NCBI GenBank assembly: GCA_017627015.1
Contig: JAGAHP010000022.1
Span: 1 to 12,150, forward strand
Reading direction: 5' to 3'
DNA: 12,150 nucleotides
Origin: Bacilli bacterium
GTDB lineage: Bacteria; Bacillota_I; Bacilli_A; RF39; UBA660
Shown piece by piece: positions 1 through 5,688 of the stretch. The translations under genes were made by a program, and so were the position numbers. Numbering within the stretch: position 1 is the first letter of the stretch; every line of letters begins with the position of its first letter. The notes below the pieces were generated by a model. It saw only the letters and a list, made by a program, of their open reading frames with translations. It was not told the origin of the DNA and did not search any database.

Positions 1-93
1 CTTGATGAATTTATTGATAAGGTTTATATAGGAGAACTTGATAAAGAAACAAACACAAGAGATATTGAAATAGAATGGAACTTTGATTTTTAA
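1..93 (+). CDS. C-terminal end of an upstream gene, possibly a site-specific serine recombinase (partial)
   Basis: The reading frame is open from the window edge to a TAA at 91-93. It gives 30 residues beginning LDEFIDKVYIGELDKETN and ending in a strand-like IEIEWNFDF. The pattern F-[IV]-D-x-[IV]-x-[IV], a short charged turn, then an alternating hydrophobic strand with an aromatic end resembles the extreme C-terminus of large serine recombinases in Bacillota, which often close with such a two-strand segment. The catalytic resolvase domain would lie to the left, outside the window, so the family call is a pattern-based guess. Its position, with the stop about 30 bases before a truncated amidase frame, suits a recombinase beside its own attachment site. 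Confidence 0.4.
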   Translation, partial: LDEFIDKVYIGELDKETNTRDIEIEWNFDF

Positions 94-107
94 GTAAGAA
101 ATAATAA

Positions 108-1331
108 ATTTGGATTTTTCCTATTCCTGCACATGGAGGAAGTGATTATGGAGCCTCTGGTAATGGTATTAATGAAAAAGATTATACTTTAATGATTAGT
201 AAATATATGAAAGATAGGTTTGATGAACTAGGTATACCATCTAAAATGACTAGATCTACTGATGAAACTTTAACTCCATCAGAAAGAGTTAATAGAATAC
301 TTAATGCATATGGAAATAATCCAAATGTATTAGTTATATCTAATCATTTAAATGCGGGTGGAGGATCAGGTTCTGAAGTAATATACGCACTTCGTAATAA
401 TGATACTCTAGCTAAAAATATTTTAAAGGGGTTAGGAGAAGCTGGCATGCCAATTAGAAAAGTATATCAAAGAAGATTACCTAGTGATCCAAATAAAGAC
501 TATTATTTTATACATAGAAATACTGGTTTAACAGAGCCACTTATAATTGAATATGGATTTATTGATAATAAAGACGATTCTGACAAGATAAAAAGAGATT
601 ATAAGAGATACGCCGAAAGCGTTGTCAAAGAAATTGCTAAATATAAAGGCTATAATTATAAAGAACCAAGCCTTCAAGAAGAATATATTGTACAAAAAGG
701 GGATACTTTATGGAATATTTCAAAGAAATTAGGTACTTCTGTTAATGAACTAAAAGAATTAAATAATCTAACAAGTAATTTATTGTTTATTGGTCAAAAA
801 TTAAAAGTACCTTCATATATGACCGCAGAGGACTCTAATATTATATATGTAGTTAAATCAGGTGATAATCTATATAATATTGCTAAAAACTATAATACTA
901 CTGTTAAAGATATAAAAACATTTAATAATTTGGTATCAGATGATCTAAAAATAGGTCAAATCATAAAAATACCAGAGTCTACATCTATAATAACGCCATC
1001 AGAAGATGAAGTTATTAATGAAGAAAGTGTTTACGTAGTTCAAAAAGGAGATACTTTATATAGTATTGCAAAAAAGTTTAATACTACTGTGGATAATTTA
1101 AAAAACTTGAACTCTATAATTGGAGATGTATTAACAATTGGTATGAATTTACTTATACCAGGAAGTACATTAACAGATATAATAGTTCATAAAGTTGCGT
1201 CAGGTGATAGTTTATGGTCTCTTGCCAATAAATATAATACAACAGTAGATGCGATAAAACAGCTAAATAATCTTATGTCAGATTTACTTATAGTAGGTCA
1301 AGATTTACAAGTAAAAAGAAATACTAAATAG
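108..1331 (+). pseudogene. 5'-truncated N-acetylmuramoyl-L-alanine amidase (Amidase_3) with four LysM repeats
   Basis: Amidase_3 enzymes cut the bond between N-acetylmuramic acid and the stem peptide of peptidoglycan, using a zinc site and a glutamate. The frame is open from 108 (after TAA at 105-107) but has no start codon before ATG 192, and no Shine-Dalgarno precedes that ATG. Homology already begins upstream: PAHGGSDYGASGNGINEKD, coded at 126-182, holds the first zinc His and a zinc Glu. Translation from ATG 192 (379 residues) would lose both. It would keep the second His (NHLNAGGG, H52) and the catalytic Glu (IIEYGF, E120). Four LysM peptidoglycan-binding repeats follow the amidase domain. 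There is no signal peptide because the 5' end is missing. I read this as a gene remnant cut by recombination. A functional gene with a rare upstream start (ATT 108 or similar) is possible but less likely. Confidence 0.72.
684..1316 (+). repeat. Four LysM repeats in the amidase-like gene
   Basis: There are four copies of about 43 codons at roughly 684-812, 846-974, 1032-1160 and 1188-1316. Each has the LysM pattern [YH]-x-V-x-x-GD-x-L-[WY]-x-[IL]-[AS], then a loop, N-N/N-S, and a closing IGQxLxVP-like strand. Spacers are 11 to 23 residues and rich in Ser, Thr and Glu. LysM domains bind N-acetylglucosamine in peptidoglycan. The last copy has HKVASGDS and ends LQVK instead of a VP/IP close, so it is the most diverged and finishes four residues before the stop. 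Confidence 0.9.
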
Positions 1332-1346
1332 TATTTTCTTTTTTTA
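1313..1346 (+). terminator. Intrinsic terminator after the amidase-like gene
   Basis: A stem AAATACT/AGTATTT with loop AAAT spans the TAG stop. It is extended by AAAAAG pairing with CTTTTT across one bulged T and continues into a T-run at 1339-1345. It closes the transcript before the Fic gene. Confidence 0.65.
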
Positions 1347-1359
1347 TTATTTATGTTAA

Positions 1360-1365
1360 TATAAC
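1360..1365 (+). promoter_or_regulatory. Possible -10 of the Fic gene promoter
   Basis: TATAAC lies 20 bases before the start codon in the 54-base gap after the amidase terminator. No convincing -35 is present (T-rich only), so this is a weak call based on position. Confidence 0.3.
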
Positions 1366-1385
1366 ACTTGTTTTGAGGGGATAAT

Positions 1386-2519
1386 ATGTCAAGAACAGAG
1401 TTTAAAAGAGATGAAAAAAGAAATATATTTATAAACTATGATTCATTAGAAGAAAAGAAAGAATCTTTAAGTGAATTTGTTTCTAATGAACCATTACTAA
1501 ATAAATCTAAATTTAGTAAAACTGATTTTCCACAGGAAATAAAATTCAATAACGCAATTGAAGGTATAGATGATGATGTATCGGATATTGAAAAATTGTT
1601 AAGTAGATCATTTATGCCTGTTAATAGAGATAAAACAAGGATACTAAATTTATTTAATGGTTATAAATATATATTGAAGAATAAAGAAATTAATAAAGAT
1701 AATTTAAGAGAATTATATGGAATTCTTAGTAATGATTTATTAAAAGGAACTGACTCTAAGAGAATGGGTGAATATTATAGAGAAGGTCCTGTTTATATAT
1801 TAAGAGGAATTAGTTTTGATAGATATTTTGAAGGTGTTCCAGTAAATCATATAGATGAATATATGAATATATTATTTGATTATATAAATCGTAATAATGA
1901 TAATACTGATATAGATACTTTTATTAAATCACAAATAATACACTGTTATTTGGTATATATTCATCCATATTTTGATGTTAATGGAAGAACATCTAGAACA
2001 CTTGCTATGTGGTATTTATTTAACAAAAAAGATCTATCTTATATGACATTTAATAGATCTATATCATTTATGAAAAGTAAATATGAAAAGAGTTTAATAA
2101 AACTAAGAGAAAGAGGAGACATGACTCCATTTCTTCATTATATGTTAGATGCCGAAAGATTAGAGTTAGAAAAAGAATATGTAATTAATAATATAGAAAA
2201 GAATATTGGGAAAAAACTTAGTAATGAAGAATATTTAACACTTGAATATTTATTAAGTATGAATGGTCATTTAACATTATTAGATTTAATTCGTATGTAT
2301 AATGAATTTAATGCTAAAAAGAAAAAACACATTGTATTAGAAGAAGAAATTAATCCATTAATAGAAAAAGGAATAATATTAGAGAAGAATCCTACAAAAC
2401 ATGGTATCGCAGATGGTATTCAAAATAAAAGAATATTAGTAAATGGTGATATGTTAGATGTGGATACTAAAAAGATCAAAATATTAAAAATAGATAAATA
2501 TATAAAAAACCAAGATTAA
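1386..2519 (+). CDS. Fic domain protein (predicted protein AMPylase/nucleotidyl transferase)
   Basis: Fic enzymes move AMP or another nucleotide part from a nucleotide onto a protein hydroxyl. The protein has 377 residues. The Fic core covers roughly 90-235, with the active loop HPYFDVNGRTSR at 193-204: catalytic H193, the acidic residue D197 and R201/R204 are kept. The first glycine of the usual HPFx(D/E)GNGR is Val, and Phe is Tyr. An N-terminal NNAIEG (E59) resembles the class II inhibitory helix motif (S/T)xxxE(G/N), with Asn at the first place, which suggests self-inhibition. The tail (about 275-345) looks like a winged-helix-type module. The start is ATG 1386 with GAGGGG five bases upstream. 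There is no signal peptide, so it should be cytosolic. The target is unknown, and no small antitoxin gene adjoins. Its stop overlaps that of the convergent SleB-like gene by four bases. Confidence 0.88.
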   Translation: MSRTEFKRDEKRNIFINYDSLEEKKESLSEFVSNEPLLNKSKFSKTDFPQEIKFNNAIEGIDDDVSDIEKLLSRSFMPVNRDKTRILNLFNGYKYILKNKEINKDNLRELYGILSNDLLKGTDSKRMGEYYREGPVYILRGISFDRYFEGVPVNHIDEYMNILFDYINRNNDNTDIDTFIKSQIIHCYLVYIHPYFDVNGRTSRTLAMWYLFNKKDLSYMTFNRSISFMKSKYEKSLIKLRERGDMTPFLHYMLDAERLELEKEYVINNIEKNIGKKLSNEEYLTLEYLLSMNGHLTLLDLIRMYNEFNAKKKKHIVLEEEINPLIEKGIILEKNPTKHGIADGIQNKRILVNGDMLDVDTKKIKILKIDKYIKNQD

Positions 2520-2530
2520 TATAATCTTGG
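2503..2530 (-). terminator. Intrinsic terminator of the SleB-like gene
   Basis: CCAAGATTA/TAATCTTGG (2510-2518 and 2522-2530) is a perfect 9-bp stem with a 3-base loop. Read on the minus strand it is followed by TTTTTT (A-run at 2503-2508), a textbook terminator. The plus strand has no U-tract after it, so it stops the minus transcript but not clearly the Fic transcript. Both overlapping stop codons sit in it. Confidence 0.85.
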
Positions 2531-2944
2531 ACATGTTCCCTGACTAGGTTTATAAAAGCAATGACTCTTATATCTGCCAGCATTAGCTTGATTAAACCAG
2601 GTACTTCTACATGGATTAGATGAACCTGGTGCATAAAACCATAAAGCATTAGTCGCAGGATAAAAGTCTTCACCATCAATAACTCTCTTAGCGAGTTTCT
2701 TTTCTTTAGTAGTAGGAGAACTATTAAATAGAGAACTATTTATTGAAGAAAATCCACCAGGAGATTGGTATACCATATCAGTTATAGATCTTATATTTTT
2801 AAAATCTATACAGTTACATATTATTCTATTTATCGCAACATTTCCAACCATAAGCATACCTAGATCTCCTTCTCCTAAAGCTTCTGCTCTCATTAACCTA
2901 GCAAGTAGATCTAATTCTTTACTATTATACTGAACTACACTCAT
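2516..2944 (-). CDS. Cell wall hydrolase, SleB family (Hydrolase_2)
   Basis: SleB-type enzymes cleave peptidoglycan glycan strands. The 142-residue protein is nearly all domain. It opens with LLARLMRAEALGEGD..GMLMVGNVAINRI, the family's leading helix, with the likely catalytic Glu at E21. It continues with a YQSPGGFSSI segment and closes with ALWFYAPGSSNPC...FNQANAGRYKSHCFY, the usual aromatic/His end. Unlike exported SleB/CwlJ relatives in spore formers, no signal peptide or binding domain is seen, so the protein would need lysis, a holin-like route or non-classical export. The start has no clear Shine-Dalgarno, and a TATAAT lies only five bases upstream, suggesting a leaderless message. It converges on the Fic gene and is transcribed divergently from tRNA-Trp. 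It is encoded next to the amidase remnant but on the other strand. Confidence 0.85.
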   Translation of the reverse strand: MSVVQYNSKELDLLARLMRAEALGEGDLGMLMVGNVAINRIICNCIDFKNIRSITDMVYQSPGGFSSINSSLFNSSPTTKEKKLAKRVIDGEDFYPATNALWFYAPGSSNPCRSTWFNQANAGRYKSHCFYKPSQGTCPRLY

Positions 2945-2949
2945 AATAT

Positions 2950-2955
2950 ATTATA
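2950..2955 (-). promoter_or_regulatory. Possible -10 of the SleB-like gene
   Basis: TATAAT on the minus strand ends five bases before the ATG. This would put the transcript start at or next to the A of the start codon. The -35 region is poor. It lies in the same short interval as the tRNA-Trp promoter on the other strand. Confidence 0.35.
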
Positions 2956-2963
2956 TGTTTTTC

Positions 2964-2992
2964 TTGAAATTATGTTATATTTATGTTATTAT
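2964..2992 (+). promoter_or_regulatory. Promoter of tRNA-Trp
   Basis: TTGAAA (2964-2969), a 17-base spacer, then TATTAT (2987-2992) with an extended TG at 2984-2985. The predicted start near 2999 is about 11 bases before the mature tRNA. Confidence 0.7.
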
Positions 2993-3009
2993 TAACTTGT
3001 CCTTGAGAT

Positions 3010-3083
3010 AGGGGATTAGTTAAATGGTATAATAGGAGTCTCCAAAACTTTAGTTGGGAGTTCGATTCTCTCATCCCCTGCCA
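3010..3083 (+). tRNA. tRNA-Trp (anticodon CCA)
   Basis: The cloverleaf is complete. The acceptor AGGGGAT/ATCCCCT pairs perfectly. The D stem is GTTA/TAAT. The anticodon stem GGAGT/ACTTT encloses CTCCAAA with anticodon CCA at 3042-3044. The T stem GGGAG/CTCTC has loop TTCGATT. The discriminator is G, and CCA is encoded. It reads UGG, matching the use of TGG for Trp in the neighbouring genes and arguing against a UGA=Trp code. The first acceptor pair is A-U. Confidence 0.95.
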
Positions 3084-3093
3084 TTAGAAATCT

Positions 3094-3110
3094 ACTCCAA
3101 TAATTGGAGT
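3094..3110 (+). other. Short perfect hairpin downstream of tRNA-Trp
   Basis: ACTCCAA-TAA-TTGGAGT forms a 7-bp stem with a 3-base loop, 10 bases after the tRNA CCA end. No U-tract follows. It may protect or mark the 3' trailer for processing, upstream of the true terminator. Confidence 0.45.
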
Positions 3111-3115
3111 TAATA

Positions 3116-3153
3116 ATAAAAATACTTGATTCTATTATCAAGTATTTTTTTTT
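3116..3153 (+). terminator. Intrinsic terminator of the tRNA-Trp transcript
   Basis: The stem AATACTTGAT/ATCAAGTATT has a 6-base loop and is lengthened by flanking A/T pairs. A run of T to 3153 follows. Confidence 0.88.
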
Positions 3154-3162
3154 AACTATATA

Positions 3163-3191
3163 TTGATTTTTTTTGTTTTTAACAGTATAGT
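3163..3191 (+). promoter_or_regulatory. Promoter of the HD-domain gene
   Basis: TTGATT (3163-3168), a 17-base spacer, then TATAGT (3186-3191). The start near 3198 lies downstream of the in-frame TTG at 3194, which decides for ATG 3215. Confidence 0.6.
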
Positions 3192-3214
3192 AATTGCTTG
3201 TCAGGGGGATTTAT

Positions 3215-3874
3215 ATGTCTAAAGAACAAAATGTAGTTAATTATTATGTTTTATGTAATAAATTAAAAGATGTTATAAGAACTGGATGGGTTGATTGGAA
3301 AGTAAAAAGAGAAAGAGTTGAAAGTGTTGCAGAACATATATTTGGAGTTCAAATGTTAGCTATAGCTATGAAGTCTGAATATCAATATGATATAGATATT
3401 ATGAAAGTAATTTATATGTTAGCAATTCATGAATTAGGTGAAACAATAATTGGGGATTTAACTCAATTTCAAATTGATAAAGAAGAAAAAGAAAGAATTG
3501 AGCATGAAGCAGTTCATATTATATTATCTTCATTGATAGATGGTGATCAAATTGAATCATTATTCTTAGAATTTGATGCTCATGAAACAAAAGAAGCATT
3601 GTTTGCATATCAATGTGATAAATTGGAATGTGATATTCAAAGTAAATTATATGACCAAGAAGGATGTGTAGATTTAGAACATCAAGAAGGAAACGCTACT
3701 GCTAACAATGAATTTGTTAAGAAACTACTAGAAAATGGTCAATCATGGTCTGATATGTGGCTTGAATTTGGACAAAGAAAATATCCATACGATGAACATT
3801 TTATGTCAGTATCACAATATGTAAAAGATAATAAAATAGGAAAAACTTCTACTAAAAAATTAATAAAGAAATAA
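3215..3874 (+). CDS. HD-domain phosphohydrolase, YfbR/HDDC2-like 5'-nucleotidase candidate
   Basis: HD proteins of this type remove phosphate from (deoxy)nucleoside monophosphates with a metal ion in the cytosol. The protein has 219 residues from ATG 3215, chosen because AGGGGG lies five bases upstream and the longer TTG frame starts before the predicted transcript start. Likely metal and catalytic residues are H41 (VAEH), H72-E73, E76, D81 (IHELGETIIGD) and D135 (CDKLE). The order and spacing match the YfbR family (H...HD..E....D...D), except that the signature HD doublet is HE. Homologues with HELGE are familiar to me, so activity is probably kept. It is flanked by its own promoter and terminator. 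Substrate specificity cannot be read from sequence; dNMPs are the family default. Confidence 0.8.
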   Translation: MSKEQNVVNYYVLCNKLKDVIRTGWVDWKVKRERVESVAEHIFGVQMLAIAMKSEYQYDIDIMKVIYMLAIHELGETIIGDLTQFQIDKEEKERIEHEAVHIILSSLIDGDQIESLFLEFDAHETKEALFAYQCDKLECDIQSKLYDQEGCVDLEHQEGNATANNEFVKKLLENGQSWSDMWLEFGQRKYPYDEHFMSVSQYVKDNKIGKTSTKKLIKK

Positions 3875-3907
3875 AAAAGGATTTAAGTATATTAAATCTT
3901 TTTTTAT
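3875..3907 (+). terminator. Intrinsic terminator of the HD-domain gene
   Basis: GATTTAA/TTAAATC with loop GTATA, extended by an A-run pairing with the T-run at 3899-3905 across a bulged G. Confidence 0.8.
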
Positions 3908-3910
3908 ATA

Positions 3911-3919
3911 TGATATAAT
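3911..3919 (+). promoter_or_regulatory. Extended -10 promoter of the LysR gene
   Basis: TGATATAAT is a perfect extended -10. The -35 position is not consensus. The predicted start near 3926 leaves a leader of about 12 bases starting close to the Shine-Dalgarno AAAGGTGA. Confidence 0.6.
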
Positions 3920-3937
3920 CATAGTAAAGGTGATTGT

Positions 3938-4831
3938 ATGTATAAAGATATCAATTTAAATCTATATAAAGTATTTTATGATGTAGCGAAATATGGTAGT
4001 TTTTCTAAAACCGCAGAATTCACATTTACTACTCAATCCGCAATTAGTAAATCTATTAAGAAATTAGAAGATGAATTAGAAACAAAATTGTTTTATAGAA
4101 ATAATAATGGAATAGAGTTAACTGAAAAGGGTAGAGAATTACTTTTTTATGTGGAAAAGTCTTATGGTAATTTATTAACTGCGGAAAGAGTAATGCTTGA
4201 AGCAGAAAACTTAGAAAGAGGTAAATTAAATATAGGTTTGCCTTCTCATATCGCATCATTTTTCTTTTTTGATAAGATTGTAGATTTTCATAATAAATAT
4301 CCAAATATAGAAATAACTTTAATGAACGGATCAACAAGACAATTATTAGAATTACTAGATAAACATACTATTGATTTTATTATAGATACAGGACCAGTTA
4401 ATACTAATAACAAAGATTTAGATATAGTTAAATTATCCACAGTAAAATATTCATTTATATGTAATAAAAATAATTATAATGATTATAAAGATATAAAAAC
4501 AATTAAAGATTTAGAATCAGTACCATTAATATTACCAATAACAGGTACAAGTAATAGAAAAGCATTAGATCAATTGTTATTAAAAAATAATGTTAAACCA
4601 AAAAAAGTAATGAACATACATAAAAGTGAGGTAATATTAAATGCTGTTGATAATAATATGGGTATAGGTTATATAATAAGTAATATTGTTAAAAATAATG
4701 ATAATTATAAAGAAATAAAGATTAAGGAACCTTTACCAACAGCAGAAATAGATATAGCTTTTAATAAGAAGTTTTTAACAAACGCTCCTAAAAGATTTAT
4801 AGAAGAGTACATTAATGTTGAAATTAAATAG
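3938..4831 (+). CDS. LysR family transcriptional regulator
   Basis: The 297-residue protein has the normal LTTR size. The N-terminal winged helix-turn-helix (about 6-65) carries the family pattern F..VA..GSFSKTAE..F.TQSAISKSIKKLEDELETKLFYRNNNGIELTEKG. It is followed by a linker helix and a substrate-binding-protein-like effector domain (about 90-295: GKLNIGLPSHI, then IDFIIDTGP and NNMGIGYIISNIV segments). Such proteins bind DNA as tetramers and respond to a small metabolite. ATG 3938 follows AAAGGTGA at good spacing. LTTRs usually sit divergent to their targets, but this one faces the same way as both neighbours and is closed off by terminators, so target and ligand cannot be inferred here. 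The downstream NUDIX gene is the nearest candidate only by position. Confidence 0.93.
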   Translation: MYKDINLNLYKVFYDVAKYGSFSKTAEFTFTTQSAISKSIKKLEDELETKLFYRNNNGIELTEKGRELLFYVEKSYGNLLTAERVMLEAENLERGKLNIGLPSHIASFFFFDKIVDFHNKYPNIEITLMNGSTRQLLELLDKHTIDFIIDTGPVNTNNKDLDIVKLSTVKYSFICNKNNYNDYKDIKTIKDLESVPLILPITGTSNRKALDQLLLKNNVKPKKVMNIHKSEVILNAVDNNMGIGYIISNIVKNNDNYKEIKIKEPLPTAEIDIAFNKKFLTNAPKRFIEEYINVEIK

Positions 4832-4866
4832 ATATTCCTAGATGGAATATCTATTATGCTTTTTAT
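4827..4866 (+). terminator. Intrinsic terminator of the LysR gene
   Basis: AATAGATATTCC/GGAATATCTATT is a perfect 12-bp stem with loop TAGAT that includes the TAG stop. A T-run starts about five bases after the stem, so efficiency may be moderate. Confidence 0.65.
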
Positions 4867-4870
4867 TCAC

Positions 4871-4899
4871 TTTTCAATATAGCAAAAACAATTTATAAT
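4871..4899 (+). promoter_or_regulatory. Promoter of the NUDIX gene
   Basis: TTTTCA (4871-4876), 17 bases, then TATAAT (4894-4899). A second TATAAT follows directly at 4900-4905, so the start may wobble by six bases. Confidence 0.5.
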
Positions 4900-4922
4900 T
4901 ATAATAGAAGTGAGGTATTGGC

Positions 4923-5348
4923 ATGAGTAAGACGAAGAAAATATTAGAAGTAGTGGCGGCATTAATAGTTAAAGAAGGTAAAATACTCGCAACTCAAAGA
5001 GGGTATGGTGAATTTAAAGGTAAATGGGAGTTTCCTGGTGGAAAAATAGAGGATAATGAATTTGAAGAACCAGCATTAACTAGAGAGATAAAAGAGGAGT
5101 TAAATGCTGATATAAATATAATAGACTTTTTAAAAACAATTCAATGTGATTATCCAAAATTTCATTTAGTAATGCATACTTATATTTGTACATTAAAAAA
5201 TGACGTAGAATTTGTTAAACATAATGAAAAAGAATTAGAACATGAAAAAATGGTTTGGCTTGATAAAACAGAATTAGAATCATTAGATTGGTTACCTGCG
5301 GATATAGAAGCAGTAAAAGAATACAAAAAATTAAGAAGGATTAGTTAA
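4923..5348 (+). CDS. NUDIX hydrolase, MutT/NudG-like nucleotide pyrophosphatase
   Basis: NUDIX enzymes split nucleoside diphosphates linked to another group. MutT/NudG types act on (d)NTPs such as 8-oxo-dGTP or modified CTP. The protein has 141 residues. The NUDIX box runs from G40 to about A62: GKIEDNE, seven residues, then REIKEEL, with metal ligands E55, E58 and E59 intact. The Gly that normally follows REUXEEX is Asn (N61). The preceding GKWEFPGG is typical of the MutT/NudG/NTP-pyrophosphohydrolase group. ATG 4923 has GAGG seven bases upstream. It converges on the ASCH gene with a four-base stop overlap inside a shared hairpin. Damaged-nucleotide clean-up is the most likely role. The exact substrate is inferred from family only. 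Confidence 0.88.
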   Translation: MSKTKKILEVVAALIVKEGKILATQRGYGEFKGKWEFPGGKIEDNEFEEPALTREIKEELNADINIIDFLKTIQCDYPKFHLVMHTYICTLKNDVEFVKHNEKELEHEKMVWLDKTELESLDWLPADIEAVKEYKKLRRIS

Positions 5349-5366
5349 TCCTTCTTTATTTTTATT
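5333..5366. terminator. Bidirectional terminator between the NUDIX and ASCH genes
   Basis: AAGAAGGATT-AGTT-AATCCTTCTT (5333-5342 and 5347-5356) is a perfect 10-bp stem. The plus strand continues TATTTTTATT. The minus strand continues AATTTTTT from the A-run at 5325-5330. Both stop codons lie in the hairpin. Confidence 0.8.
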
Positions 5367-5686
5367 CCTAAAACACCATATTTTTCTTGTTCTTCTTTAG
5401 AGTAGAATTCATTTAGTATTTTTAATAAGTTTTCTTTTGTATCATCTTTATCTGCGACAATACTTATATCATAATCATTTAATAAATCTTCAAATGTTTT
5501 ATAGTGAAGTAAATCTACTACTTTTACTGATATTGATTCTTTTTCATCAGGCATTTTATAAAAAGTAATAGTATCTCCAATATTAATTAATCTTCTTTTC
5601 TCATCATTTAATCTTACTTCAATTCTTTTAGTACCATTAAGTATACATTCGTAATACTTTGGTAGTAATCTCATTTTATGTTCCAT
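5345..5686 (-). CDS. ASCH domain protein
   Basis: ASCH is a PUA-like beta-barrel fold predicted to bind RNA; some members act on modified nucleosides. The protein has 113 residues from ATG 5686, chosen because AGGGAG lies six bases upstream and domain homology (MRLLPKYYECILNGTKRIEVR) starts there. The longer frame begins inside the previous gene. The hallmark GxKxxExR is present as G18-T-K20-R-I-E23-V-R25. The barrel continues with NIGDTITFYK, a strand IKVVDLL-like SVKVVDLLHY and a final GVLGIKI. It is the last gene of the pnuC-like operon, starting two bases after the HAD stop codon, so it is translationally linked. This points to a nucleotide or nucleoside role, but the reaction, if any, is unknown. 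Confidence 0.82.
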   Translation of the reverse strand: MEHKMRLLPKYYECILNGTKRIEVRLNDEKRRLINIGDTITFYKMPDEKESISVKVVDLLHYKTFEDLLNDYDISIVADKDDTKENLLKILNEFYSKEEQEKYGVLGIKIKKD

Positions 5687-5688
5687 AT

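Noticed and set aside
231..2775. GGTATACC in both the amidase remnant (231-238) and the SleB-like gene (about 2767-2774) as recombination sites
   Set aside because: The 8-base palindromes sit inside unrelated codons with different flanks; chance is enough.
1386..2944. Fic and SleB-like genes as a toxin-antitoxin pair
   Set aside because: They are convergent, not co-transcribed, and the SleB domain is a wall hydrolase, not an antitoxin fold.
3194..3214. TTG start giving seven extra residues on the HD-domain protein
   Set aside because: It lies before the predicted transcript start, and the AGGGGG ribosome site would be inside the coding region; ATG 3215 fits both.
4056..4337. Minus-strand open frame inside the LysR gene, and similar ones at 2476-2679, 5900-6103, 6721-6939 and 10939-11214
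   Set aside because: All lie within well-supported genes, have no ribosome site or family pattern, and are explained by the low stop density of the opposite strand.
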